A DNA stretch of 58,962 bases from positions 1-58,962 of the forward strand of contig NZ_LGDE01000360.1 in the NCBI RefSeq assembly GCF_001279725.1, written 5' to 3'. Positions 46,170 to 58,000 of the stretch are shown here, one piece after another (position 1 is the stretch's first letter; the number at the start of each line of letters is the position of its first letter). The notes below the pieces were generated by a model. That model had not been told where the DNA came from. It worked only from the letters and a program-made list of their open reading frames with translations, and did not search any database. This DNA is from Streptomyces sp. WM4235. Its GTDB lineage: Bacteria; Actinomycetota; Actinomycetes; Streptomycetales; Streptomycetaceae. The position numbers were made by a program, and so were the translations under genes.

Positions 46170-46816
46170 TGGTGGGGATCCTGGGTCGCGGTCGGGTTCG
46201 GGTCCTGGTACGGGCCGCCCGGCTTCGGGGGCCCGCTCGGCTGCGGCGGCCGGTTGCGCAGGAGTTCGCTCAGCTCGTCGAGTTCGGCGCGGACCTGCCC
46301 GATCCGCGGCGGCGGCGTCACCTGCGGCGGGACGTCCGGCCGGTTCGGGACCGGGGTGGAGGTCTGGCCCTGCGGGTAGCCGTAGCCCTGGCCGGCCCGG
46401 TGCTGCTGCGGCGGCGTGTACGGCGCGGGCGCCGGGTACCACGGGACCTGCGCCCGGTTGTCGTTCCGGTTCTCGTGGTGTCGGATGTCCGCGACGAGGA
46501 AGTACACGGTGACCGCGAGACCCGTCAGGAGGGTGCCGCCGGCGCCGAAGTCGCTCTGCCAGCCGCTGGTGTCCGGGGTCTTGTCGAGGCCGATGAAGAC
46601 CACCCACACGACGAAGAGCACGCAACTGACGACGAGCAGCATCCAGTCCCGTGGCTTGCGCGTGACCAACGCGAGCCGCAGCATCGTGCCCCACGCGAGG
46701 AAACCGCAGGTCAGAATGGGCAGCACGGCGAACAGTACGCGCAACGTCACCACGCTCCCGTCGCTGGGACGGGGGCCGGGGTGGCCATGCTGCGGCGGGT
46801 AGCCGGGGCCGTGCAT
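46166..46816 (-). CDS. membrane protein upstream of the Ser/Thr kinase
   Basis: A 216-aa protein of unknown function with three TM helices at about 22-50, 57-77 and 93-111. A cytoplasmic Pro/Gln/Tyr-rich tail contains a Thr-rich stretch (QGQTSTPVPNRPDVPPQVTPP) and an acidic helix VRAELDELSELLRN. It is translationally coupled to the kinase (GTGA overlap), so it may be its membrane anchor or a phosphorylation target. Start MHGPGYPP at 46816. Confidence 0.8.
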   Translation of the reverse strand: MHGPGYPPQHGHPGPRPSDGSVVTLRVLFAVLPILTCGFLAWGTMLRLALVTRKPRDWMLLVVSCVLFVVWVVFIGLDKTPDTSGWQSDFGAGGTLLTGLAVTVYFLVADIRHHENRNDNRAQVPWYPAPAPYTPPQQHRAGQGYGYPQGQTSTPVPNRPDVPPQVTPPPRIGQVRAELDELSELLRNRPPQPSGPPKPGGPYQDPNPTATQDPHQ

Positions 46817-47057
46817 CGCTGCTCCTGACGGGCCGTACGAATAAAGAAAAGATGAGTTCCGGGACTGAGCGTATACAGCCTTGTCCGAAGTGGGTGAGGG
46901 GATGACCGCAACCGTTGCAGGGTCGCAGCACGACGACGCGCGGGGCGACGCCGGCCGGGCCCGCCACCGGGACCGACCGCCGGCGGGCGAAGCTCGCGGA
47001 ACGCGCGTAGCGTCACAAAGGGGACGCCATCAGGAGGTCGTTCAGGAGGTCGTGCAC

Positions 47058-47231
47058 ATGGGGATCTTCGACAGGTTCAAGGACCAGGCCAAGACCAAGG
47101 GCAAGGACATCTCGGACAACCTCGAGGATGAGGCCAACGAGAAGACCGGCGGGAAGTACGCCTCCCAGGTCGACCGGGCCCAGCAGGAGGCGGAGAAGCG
47201 CCTCGGCGTCGACGACGACCCGACGAAGTAG
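47058..47231 (+). CDS. small antitoxin-like protein (Rv0909/MT0933 type)
   Basis: A 57-aa, highly charged helical protein: FDRFKDQAKTKGKDISD, then YASQVDRAQQEAEKRLG. This resembles the short actinobacterial family annotated as antitoxin MT0933/Rv0909. No toxin gene is adjacent, so a role in stress or stability not tied to a toxin is possible. ATG 47058 is behind a perfect AGGAGGT; a second AGGAGGTCGT copy lies 13 bases earlier. A 16-bp hairpin terminates it. Confidence 0.82.
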   Translation: MGIFDRFKDQAKTKGKDISDNLEDEANEKTGGKYASQVDRAQQEAEKRLGVDDDPTK

Positions 47232-47243
47232 CCCGCGGGCGCG

Positions 47244-47277
47244 GGTGTGGAGCCGGCGGGTCCGCCGGCTCCACACC
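47244..47277 (+). terminator. terminator after the small antitoxin-like gene
   Basis: Sixteen-base perfect arms, 47244-47259 (GGTGTGGAGCCGGCGG) and 47262-47277, with a two-base centre. It serves the plus-strand gene and possibly mfd, which converges from the other side. Confidence 0.8.
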
Positions 47278-47310
47278 TGCGTCGGTCACCTCACGCGCAC
47301 GCCGGGCACC

Positions 47311-50844
<3,534 letters not shown>

Positions 50845-51020
50845 GAGGAGGGCTTTCCGTCCGGTGGAGGGGCAACGCGAAGGGCCCGACACGTGAACGG
50901 GCCGGGGGTTCCCACCCTACGACGCGTCTTCCCCGACCGCGCGGGGGATTGCCGTCATCGCGGGGAGTGACGGCGCGGGCAGGGACGGCCGGCGGCGCGG
51001 CGGGCCCGGCCCCCGGCACG

Positions 51021-51062
51021 ACGCCGGCCCCGGTCGTCCTGTCGGACGACCGGGGCCGGCGT
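51021..51062. terminator. terminator after the second ABC permease
   Basis: Perfect 19-bp stem, 51021-51039 with 51044-51062, TGTC loop, 26 bp after the permease stop on the minus strand. The remaining 50845-51020 is the mfd leader with no gene. Confidence 0.9.
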
Positions 51063-51087
51063 ACCCCCGTGACAACCGCCTCCCGAC

Positions 51088-53664
51088 CTAGTCGGTGGCG
51101 ATTGCGTTCAATACGTTCATCCGCCCCGCCCGGAAGGCCGGCACCAGTGCGGCGAACAGGCCCACCAGGGCCGACGCGGCGAACACCCCGAGGATGGTCG
51201 GCCAGGGGATCTCCAGGACCTTCAGGCCCTGGAGGGCGAGGAGTTGCTGCGCGGTCGCGCCCCAGCCCATGCCCAGGCCGAGGCCCAGGAGGGCGCCGAA
51301 GAGGGCGATGACCACCGACTCCAGGCGGATCATGCGGCGCAGTTGGCGGCGGGAGAGGCCGATGGCGCGCATCAGGCCGATCTCGCGGGTCCGCTCGACC
51401 ACCGACAGGGCCAGGGTGTTCACCACGCCCAGGACCGCGACGATGATCGCGAGGGCGAGGAGCCCGTAGACCATGTTCAGCAGCTGGCCGACCTGGTCCT
51501 TCAGCGCCTGCTTGTAGTCGGCCTGGTTGAGCACCTTGTACTGCGGGTACTCGGCGAGCCCCGCCTTGACCTCGGCGTACGCGGTGTCGCCCTGACCGGC
51601 CTTGGCGCTGGCCAGCAGCATGAAGGGGCGCGGCATCCGCTCGGCCGGGACGTTGGCCTCGGCGACGGCGGTGGAGACGTACTTCATGCCCTTGTCGATG
51701 TTGCCCTCGTCGCCGGTGATCGCGGCGACCTTCAGCTTGACGGTCTTGCCGCCGGTGAAGGCGACCGTCAGCGTGTCGCCGAGCTTGATCCCGTGCTCGT
51801 CGGCGTAGAGCGAACCGACCGCCATAGCGTTCGGACCGTAGGCGTCGGCGTGCTCCCCGGCCCGCATCTTGCGCCGGATGTCCTTGGCGTACGACGGGTC
51901 GGTGGCGCCCAGGCCCTCGGTGACCGTGGAACCGTCGGGGGCCGTGATCTTGGCGGGCACCTCGCGGTAGGCGGTGACGTGGTCGAGGTTCTTGTTGGCG
52001 CGCATGGCCTGCTCGGCCTGCGGCACGACCGGCTGGTTGGTCGCGGAGTCGACGATGTAGTCCGCGCCGACGGACTTGTCGAGCTCGTCGGTGGCGGAGG
52101 CCACCATCGAGGATCCGACCACCGACAGGCAGGCGACCAGCGCCAGGCCGATCATCAGCGCGGCGGCGGTGGCGCCGGTGCGGCGCGGGTTGCGCAGCGC
52201 GTTGCGCTCGGCGAGCCGGCCGACCGATCCGAAGGGCCGCAGCACCGGGGCGGACAGCGCCCTGACCACGACACCCGCGAGGAGCGGGCCGATCACGATG
52301 AAGCCGATGAGGGTGAGGACCACGCCCAGGCCCAGCCACAGGGAGCCCGGGGCCGCTTCCTCGGCGGCGCCGGCGAGGTAGAGGGACGCGCCGCCGAGCC
52401 CGGTGAGGACCAGGCCGAGGGCGGCCCGGATCCGGCCGGCCTTCTTGTCGCCCGGGGTGCCCGCGTCGCGCAGGGCGGCCATCGGGGAGACCTTGCCGGC
52501 GCGGCGGCCGGGGATGTAGGCGGCGACGACGGTGACGGCGACGCCGAGGACCAGGCCGAGGACCGGGGTGGTCCAGGCGACCGTCAGGTCGTCGGTGGAC
52601 AGGTCCATGCCCATCTGGCCCATGAGCTTCATGAGGCCGACGGCCAGGCCCACCCCGGCGGCGACGCCGAGGACGGAGCCGACGACGCCGAGCAGGAAGG
52701 CCTCGACGAGGACGGACCGGTTGATCTGCCTGCGGTCGGCGCCGATGGCGCGCATCAGGCCGATCTCCCGGGTGCGCTGGGCGACCAGCATGGAGAAGGT
52801 GTTGAAGATGAGGAAGATGCCGACGAGGAAGGCGATCCCGGCGAAGCCGAGCATCACGTACTTCATGACGTCGAGGAAGGAACCGACGTCCTTGCGGTTG
52901 GCGTCCGCGGCTTCCTTGGCGGTCTGGAGCTTGTACGTGTCGGCGCCGACGGCGGCGGCGACGTTCTGCTTCAGCTGCTCGTCGCTCACCCCGTCCTTGG
53001 CGGTGACGTTGACGTGGGTGAAGGCGCCGGCGGAGCCGAGCAGGAACGTCTGGGCGGTGGCCGTGTCGAAGTACACGATGGTCGCGCCCGGGTTGGTGAC
53101 GGTGAAGGCGGCGATGCCGCTGATCTTCGCCCGGTTGTCACCGGTGACGGCGATGGTGCGGACCTCGTCGCCGAGCCCCAGGTGATGCTTCTCGGCGGTG
53201 TCGGCGTCGATCATCAACTCGGTCGGCCCGCGCGGGGCCTTGCCGGAGGTGATCTTCATCGACTTGAGTTCGTTGTCGCTCCAGTTGCCCGCGATGGTCG
53301 GGGCGCCGGTGGTCGAACCCAGGTTCTCGTTCTTGGTGTTGACGACGGTGACGGACATCGACAGGACGCCGCCCTCGGCGGACTTCACGCCCTGGGCCTT
53401 CTCGACCCGGTCGACGACCGAGCCGTTCAGCGTCCGCGGCTTGCCGCTGCCCGGGTTCTCCTGGTCGTCGCCGGCGCTCTTGGGGCTGACCGTGACATCG
53501 GAGTTGGTGACCGCGAACAGCTTGTCGAAGGTGGTGTTCATGGTGTCCGTGAACACCAGCGTGCCGCAGACGAAGGCCACGGACAGCAGGACGGCGATGG
53601 CGGAGAGCGCCATTCTTCCCTTGTGCGCGACGAAGTTGCGTCGCGCGGTCTTCATGACGGTCAC
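51088..53664 (-). CDS. FtsX-type ABC transporter permease (second system)
   Basis: An 858-aa permease with the same two-unit layout as the one at 20521-23073. An N-terminal TM (about 15-37) is followed by an extracytoplasmic MacB-PCD domain, an FtsX block near 270-410 (FLIFNTFSMLVAQRTREIGLMRAIGA), a middle NPRRTGATAAALMIG helix with a second extracytoplasmic domain, and a last FtsX block (VVNTLALSVVERTREIGLMRAIG). GTG 53664 overlaps the ATPase stop by four bases. The export substrate is unknown. Confidence 0.93.
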   Translation of the reverse strand: MTVMKTARRNFVAHKGRMALSAIAVLLSVAFVCGTLVFTDTMNTTFDKLFAVTNSDVTVSPKSAGDDQENPGSGKPRTLNGSVVDRVEKAQGVKSAEGGVLSMSVTVVNTKNENLGSTTGAPTIAGNWSDNELKSMKITSGKAPRGPTELMIDADTAEKHHLGLGDEVRTIAVTGDNRAKISGIAAFTVTNPGATIVYFDTATAQTFLLGSAGAFTHVNVTAKDGVSDEQLKQNVAAAVGADTYKLQTAKEAADANRKDVGSFLDVMKYVMLGFAGIAFLVGIFLIFNTFSMLVAQRTREIGLMRAIGADRRQINRSVLVEAFLLGVVGSVLGVAAGVGLAVGLMKLMGQMGMDLSTDDLTVAWTTPVLGLVLGVAVTVVAAYIPGRRAGKVSPMAALRDAGTPGDKKAGRIRAALGLVLTGLGGASLYLAGAAEEAAPGSLWLGLGVVLTLIGFIVIGPLLAGVVVRALSAPVLRPFGSVGRLAERNALRNPRRTGATAAALMIGLALVACLSVVGSSMVASATDELDKSVGADYIVDSATNQPVVPQAEQAMRANKNLDHVTAYREVPAKITAPDGSTVTEGLGATDPSYAKDIRRKMRAGEHADAYGPNAMAVGSLYADEHGIKLGDTLTVAFTGGKTVKLKVAAITGDEGNIDKGMKYVSTAVAEANVPAERMPRPFMLLASAKAGQGDTAYAEVKAGLAEYPQYKVLNQADYKQALKDQVGQLLNMVYGLLALAIIVAVLGVVNTLALSVVERTREIGLMRAIGLSRRQLRRMIRLESVVIALFGALLGLGLGMGWGATAQQLLALQGLKVLEIPWPTILGVFAASALVGLFAALVPAFRAGRMNVLNAIATD

Positions 53665-54449
53665 GAGGTCCGCCCGCGTGCGTCGAAGTCCTTCATCCGG
53701 TCGAGGACCTGCTCGGCGGTCGGGTCGATCATCTCGTCGACGATCCGGCCGTCGGCGAGGAAGATGACGCGGTCCGCGTAGGAGGCGGCGACCGGGTCGT
53801 GGGTGACCATGACGATGGTCTGGCCCAGTTCGTCCACCGACTGGCGGAGGAAGCCGAGGACCTCGGCGCCGGCCCGGGAGTCCAGGTTTCCGGTCGGCTC
53901 GTCGCCGAAGATGATCTGGGGGCGGGCGGCGAGGGCGCGGGCGACCGCCACGCGCTGCTGCTGGCCGCCGGAGAGTTCGGTGGGGCGGTGCTTGAGGCGA
54001 CCCGCGAGGCCCACCGTCTCGACGACCCGGTTCAGCCACTCCGCGTCCGGCTTGCGGCCCGCGATGTCCATGGGGAGCGTGATGTTCTCCAGGGCGTTGA
54101 GCGTCGGCAGCAGGTTGAACGCCTGGAAGATGAAGCCGATCCGGTCCCGGCGGAGCTGGGTGAGCTTCTTGTCCTTCAGGCCGGTGATCTCGGTGTCGTC
54201 GAGGAAGATCTCACCGCTCGTCACCGTGTCCAGGCCCGCGAGGCAGTGCATCAGCGTGGACTTGCCGGAGCCGGAGGGGCCCATGATCGCGGTGAACTGC
54301 CCGCGCCGGATGTCCACGTCCACCGCGTCGAGGGCGACGACGCGGGTCTCTCCCGAGCCGTAGGCCTTGACGACCTTGCGTGCCCGGGCCGCGACGGCTT
54401 CATGCCCTCCAGTACCCCCGTGCCTGGTTTCGGTCATAGCCGTTGTCAC
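53661..54449 (-). CDS. ABC transporter ATP-binding protein (second system)
   Basis: A 262-aa MacB/LolD-type ATPase. It shows Walker A GPSGSGKST, Q-loop FIFQAFNLLPTL, signature LSGGQQQRVAVARAL, Walker B IIFGDEPTGNLDS and VMVTHDPVAASYADR. Long stretches are identical to the ATPase at 19693-20466, so the two systems are recent paralogues. GTG 54449 follows GAGGGG by seven bases. The 5-prime leader contains a run of GTGC/TTCG tetranucleotides (54461-54522). Operon with the permease. Confidence 0.94.
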   Translation of the reverse strand: MTTAMTETRHGGTGGHEAVAARARKVVKAYGSGETRVVALDAVDVDIRRGQFTAIMGPSGSGKSTLMHCLAGLDTVTSGEIFLDDTEITGLKDKKLTQLRRDRIGFIFQAFNLLPTLNALENITLPMDIAGRKPDAEWLNRVVETVGLAGRLKHRPTELSGGQQQRVAVARALAARPQIIFGDEPTGNLDSRAGAEVLGFLRQSVDELGQTIVMVTHDPVAASYADRVIFLADGRIVDEMIDPTAEQVLDRMKDFDARGRTS

Positions 54450-54460
54450 GGTGTTTCCCC

Positions 54461-54522
54461 TCGTTCGTTCGTCGGTGCGTGCGTACATCGGTGCGTGCGT
54501 GCGTGCGTCGGTGCGTGCGTCC
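54461..54522. repeat. tetranucleotide repeat tract upstream of the second ABC operon
   Basis: TCGT units are followed by several GTGC units (GGTGCGTGCGT blocks with CGTACAT and GTCG interruptions), about 60 bp in all, 12 bp upstream of the GTG start of the ATPase. It is a simple-sequence tract prone to slippage and lies in the leader, not the coding frame. The rest of 54523-54850 holds no gene and should carry the divergent promoters of this operon and the MFS gene. Confidence 0.7.
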
Positions 54523-54850
54523 GCTTGTGGCGTCGGCTCGCGGTGATCCGTGTGCCGCCGTCGTGAAGTCTCCAGCGCGGGGGCGTTCGGGCGCACTGGT
54601 GCCCGTCGCCATATCCGTCGGGGGGTTGTCCCCACCCCCCGACGGCCTCGCCTCATGTGAACCAGTTAAAGACGCGCCGGGGCCACCCACCTCCTCCGGC
54701 GGGACGAACGGCCCCTGGGTCCTTGTGCTGACGAACCCCTAGGGGTTCTGCACCCTTCGATGGACCCGAAGTGAGGGATACCGCCGGAAACACCCGTGGT
54801 GAGAAGGTGTTCCCCGCGGATGCGTGCACGGTGAAGGGGGTTCGACGGGC

Positions 54851-56467
54851 ATGGGGAAGAAAGCGGAACCGCCCCTCGGGGAGGAGCCTTCGGGGCCGGC
54901 CGACGCGGTCGTCCCACCGGCCGGACCGTCCGGGGGAATCGTTTCCGCCACAGAGGACCCCGCGGCCGGCGCCCCCGCACCGGGGCGCCCGAAGACCGTG
55001 GTCGTCGTCTCGCTGATGCTGACCATGAGCCTCGTCGCCCTCGACGCGGCCGTCGTCTCCACGGCCGTCCCCCAGATCGTCGGCGACCTCGGTGGCTTCG
55101 CCGTGTTCTCGTGGATCTTCGCCGGGTACGTCCTCGCCACCACCGTCTCGCTCCCCGTCTACGGCAAGCTGTCCGACACCCACGGGCGCAAGCCCGTGCT
55201 GATCTTCGGGACGGCCCTGTTCCTCGTCGGCTCCGTGCTCTGCGCGCTCGCCTGGAACATGCCGGCCCTCATCGCCTTCCGGATCATCCAGGGCCTGGGC
55301 GGCGGCGCCCTCCAGGGCACGGTCCAGACCCTCGCCGCCGACCTCTATCCGGGCCGGGAACGCCCCCGCATCCAGGCCCGGATGTCCGCGGTGTGGGCCG
55401 TGTCCGCGCTGGCCGGCCCGGCCGTCGGCGGCCTGATCGCCACGTACGCCGACTGGCGGTGGATCTTCCTGGTCAACGTGCCGCCCGCCGCCCTGGCCCT
55501 GTGGTTCATCGCCCGCCACCTCGTCGAACCTGTACGGCCGCCAGGCCGCCGGGGGCCCGTCGACTGGGCGGGCGCCCTCGGGGTCTTCGCCTGCGGCGGA
55601 GTGCTGCTCTACGCCCTGGTGCGGGGCGGCGTCGCCTGGCCCTGGCTGTCGGCGCCCTCCCTGGGACTGTTCGGCGCGAGCGCGGTCCTGGCCGCGGTGG
55701 TGGTCCGGGTGGAGCGCCGGGCCGCGGAACCGATCCTGCCCGGCTGGGTCTGGCGCCGCCGCACCATCGCCGCCGTCAACCTCGCCATGGGCGCCCTCGG
55801 CCTGCTGATCGTCGCCCCGCAGGTGTTCCTGCCGATCTACGCCCAGAGCGTGCTGGGCCTCGGAGCCGTCGGCGCCGGGCTGCTCACCTCGGCGATGACC
55901 CTGACCTGGCCCCTCAGCGCCGCCCTGTCCCAACACGTCTACCGGCGCGTCGGCTTCCGCGACAGCGCCGTCCTCGGGGTGGGGATCGCCGCCGTGGCCC
56001 TGTTCGGCTTCACGCTGCTCCCGTACCCGGGCTCGGTGTGGCAGCCCGCACTGGTCATGCTGCTGCTCGGCGGCGCCCTCGGCCTGTTCCAACTCCCGCT
56101 GATCGTCGGGGTGCAGTCCACCGTCGGCTGGGCGGAACGGGGCACCACGACGGCCTCCGTGCTGTTCTCCCGGCAGGTCGGCCAGAGCGTGGGAGCGGCC
56201 CTGACGGGAGCCGTCGCCAACGCCACCATGGCCGCCCGGCTCGCGGACGCCCCCGTGTCGGGACTGCCGGACCACCTGGACGACGTGTCGAAGGCCCTCG
56301 ACCGACCGGGACAGCTTCCGCCGGCCGCCGCCGACTACCTGCGGGAGGCCGTGGACGCCGCGGTGGACCACGTCTTCCTCGGCGCGACGGCCGCGGCGGT
56401 GGCGGCGCTGGTGGTGCTGCTCCTGGTCGCGCCGCGGAAGTTCCCGGTCCTGCCCGAGCAGCGGTAG
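54851..56467 (+). CDS. MFS drug exporter, DHA2 (14-TM) type
   Basis: Proton-driven multidrug efflux protein of the EmrB/QacA group, 538 aa. A cytoplasmic N-terminal tail of about 50 residues is followed by about 14 TM helices. Motif A is YGKLSDTHGRKPVLI, motif C-like stretch SALAGPAVGGLIATYADWRWIF, and DAAVVSTAVPQI is in helix 1. ATG 54851 is preceded by AAGGGGG; a GTG at 54824 has no site. Substrates unknown. Divergent from the ABC operon, no local TetR repressor. Confidence 0.9.
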   Translation: MGKKAEPPLGEEPSGPADAVVPPAGPSGGIVSATEDPAAGAPAPGRPKTVVVVSLMLTMSLVALDAAVVSTAVPQIVGDLGGFAVFSWIFAGYVLATTVSLPVYGKLSDTHGRKPVLIFGTALFLVGSVLCALAWNMPALIAFRIIQGLGGGALQGTVQTLAADLYPGRERPRIQARMSAVWAVSALAGPAVGGLIATYADWRWIFLVNVPPAALALWFIARHLVEPVRPPGRRGPVDWAGALGVFACGGVLLYALVRGGVAWPWLSAPSLGLFGASAVLAAVVVRVERRAAEPILPGWVWRRRTIAAVNLAMGALGLLIVAPQVFLPIYAQSVLGLGAVGAGLLTSAMTLTWPLSAALSQHVYRRVGFRDSAVLGVGIAAVALFGFTLLPYPGSVWQPALVMLLLGGALGLFQLPLIVGVQSTVGWAERGTTTASVLFSRQVGQSVGAALTGAVANATMAARLADAPVSGLPDHLDDVSKALDRPGQLPPAAADYLREAVDAAVDHVFLGATAAAVAALVVLLLVAPRKFPVLPEQR

Positions 56468-56540
56468 ACCCCACCGGGGTTGTCATGGCTCGAACGAATG
56501 GGCTATCTGTCTACCCACGGACACCACTCGGGGGAACACC

Positions 56541-57383
56541 ATGACTTCCGCACTCCTCGCCCTGCTCTTACTGGCGACCCTGACCTGCCCCGTCGCCCTG
56601 CGGCTGCGCCGCAACCCCGGCTTCATCACCGGGCGCGACGGCCGGCTCTCCACCTCCACCACCCTGGCCCTGGCCTGGACGGTGATCCTGTTCTGGCTGC
56701 TCCTGGCGATCCTCGCGTACGGGCTGACGGCCGGCGGCGGCGTCGACTGGTTCCAGGGCGAACACGGCCCGCTGTCCTCGCTGACCACGGTGTACCTGCC
56801 ACTGCTCGGCGGCCCGTACGTGGCCCTCATCGCGGCGAAGACCGTCGTCGGGGTGCGCGTGGAGAACGGCAGCATGGCCAAACCCGCCCCGAAACCCACC
56901 CCCGGCGGCCGGCGACCCCTGCGCGACCTCATCGCGAACGACAGCGGCCGGACCGACCTGATGGACCTCCAGTACGTCGCCCTCAGCGCGGTCACGATGC
57001 TCTACGTCGTGCTGTTCTTCCTCTCGGACGTCGGCGGCGGGCTCCCCCGCCTCCCCTCGGAGATCTGGGCCCTGACCGGCGCCCCGGCGGGCGCCTACCT
57101 GGTGAACAAGATGGCCACCCGGGCCAACCCGGTGATCACCGACGTCGCCCTCGCCGACGGCGTCCTCACGGTGTCGGGCGGCGGCTTCGAGGACGCCCGG
57201 GTGAGCGTGGACGACACGGCCGTCCCCTCGACCCTGGACCCGACGACGTCCACCCTGACGGCCCCCCTCCCGGACGGGACCGCGCCCGCCTTCACCGTGG
57301 TGGTGACCTCACACGGCCTCAGGAGCGACCCCTACCGCCACCCGCGCCCCGAGATCCCCGCTCAGGCCCGGCGCCGCGCGTAG
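56541..57383 (+). CDS. membrane protein with TIG-like C-terminus; contains a TTA codon
   Basis: A 280-aa protein. Hydrophobic segments lie at about 2-20, 42-65, 80-102 and 143-165. A C-terminal globular part (about 190-265; VITDVALADGVLTVSGGGFEDARVSVDDTAV) resembles an IPT/TIG beta-sandwich. Leu10 is encoded by TTA (56568-56570), the only in-frame TTA I found in the window. Its translation should therefore depend on bldA. ATG 56541 follows GGGGGAAC. Its end overlaps the convergent CGNR gene by 22 bp. Function unknown. Confidence 0.82.
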   Translation: MTSALLALLLLATLTCPVALRLRRNPGFITGRDGRLSTSTTLALAWTVILFWLLLAILAYGLTAGGGVDWFQGEHGPLSSLTTVYLPLLGGPYVALIAAKTVVGVRVENGSMAKPAPKPTPGGRRPLRDLIANDSGRTDLMDLQYVALSAVTMLYVVLFFLSDVGGGLPRLPSEIWALTGAPAGAYLVNKMATRANPVITDVALADGVLTVSGGGFEDARVSVDDTAVPSTLDPTTSTLTAPLPDGTAPAFTVVVTSHGLRSDPYRHPRPEIPAQARRRA

Positions 57384-57919
57384 TAGCGGGCCACCCGGGC
57401 CCGGTTGCCGCACGCGCCCGCCACGCACCACCGCCGCCGCGGGTGCGCCGGGAGGAACAGCAGCACGCACTCCGCCCCCTCGCACTCCCGCACCTCCCCC
57501 ACCCGCGGCCCGGTGAGCAGTTCCGTCACCGCCTCGGCGAGTTCCGCGGCGAGGCGCGCCGCCGGGTCGACGGTCGGGCGCACACGATCGGCCGTCAGCC
57601 CCGATCCGGCGGTCCAGTCCAGCTCCCGGTGGGCGGGGGCGCCCGCCAGGGCCGCGTTCAGCACGCGCAGCGCGTCGACCGGCGGCCGCTCACCGCCCCG
57701 TACGGCGGCCAACGCGGCCCGCGCCGCCTCCCGCACCGCGACCACCGCGACCACCTCGGCCTCCCCGACCCCGCCGGCGACCGGCCCCAGCCGCCCGGCC
57801 TCCTCGGCCAACCACCCGGCCAGGCCGTCGGGTTCGGCGATGAGGTCCCCGTCGGCGGGGCGGGTGTTCAGCAGGTCGAGCGCGAGGTGCTCGCCGATGA
57901 GCGGAAAGTTCACAGTCAC
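57362..57919 (-). CDS. CGNR zinc-finger (ABATE domain) putative regulator
   Basis: A 185-aa protein of the ABATE/CGNR family. The N-terminal ABATE domain (about 1-130; FPLIGEHLALDLLNTR at the start) is thought to bind a small stress ligand. The C-terminal CGNR zinc finger (about 140-183) has ECEGAECVLLFL, RRRWCVAGACGNRARVARYYARRR with the four Cys and the CGNR core, and binds DNA. GTG 57919 lies seven bases after TAGCAT on the minus strand, so it may be leaderless. It is divergent from the hydrolase gene with a CTAATG palindrome between, suggesting control of both. Confidence 0.9.
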   Translation of the reverse strand: MTVNFPLIGEHLALDLLNTRPADGDLIAEPDGLAGWLAEEAGRLGPVAGGVGEAEVVAVVAVREAARAALAAVRGGERPPVDALRVLNAALAGAPAHRELDWTAGSGLTADRVRPTVDPAARLAAELAEAVTELLTGPRVGEVRECEGAECVLLFLPAHPRRRWCVAGACGNRARVARYYARRRA

Positions 57920-57922
57920 GGA

Positions 57923-57976
57923 CCTAATGCTACCCAATCCACTTGACCCATTAGCTCTGCTCCCGGAAACTAATGG
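57923..57976. promoter_or_regulatory. CTAATG operator between CGNR regulator and hydrolase
   Basis: CCATTAG (57948-57954) and CTAATGG (57970-57976) form a perfect 7-bp inverted repeat around 15 bases. A third half-site, CCTAATG, lies at 57923-57929. TTGACC at 57943-57948 could be a -35 for the hydrolase. A site like this between divergent genes is expected for autoregulation by the CGNR protein. Confidence 0.6.
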
Positions 57977-58000
57977 AACAAGCACCCCAGGAGGCATGTG

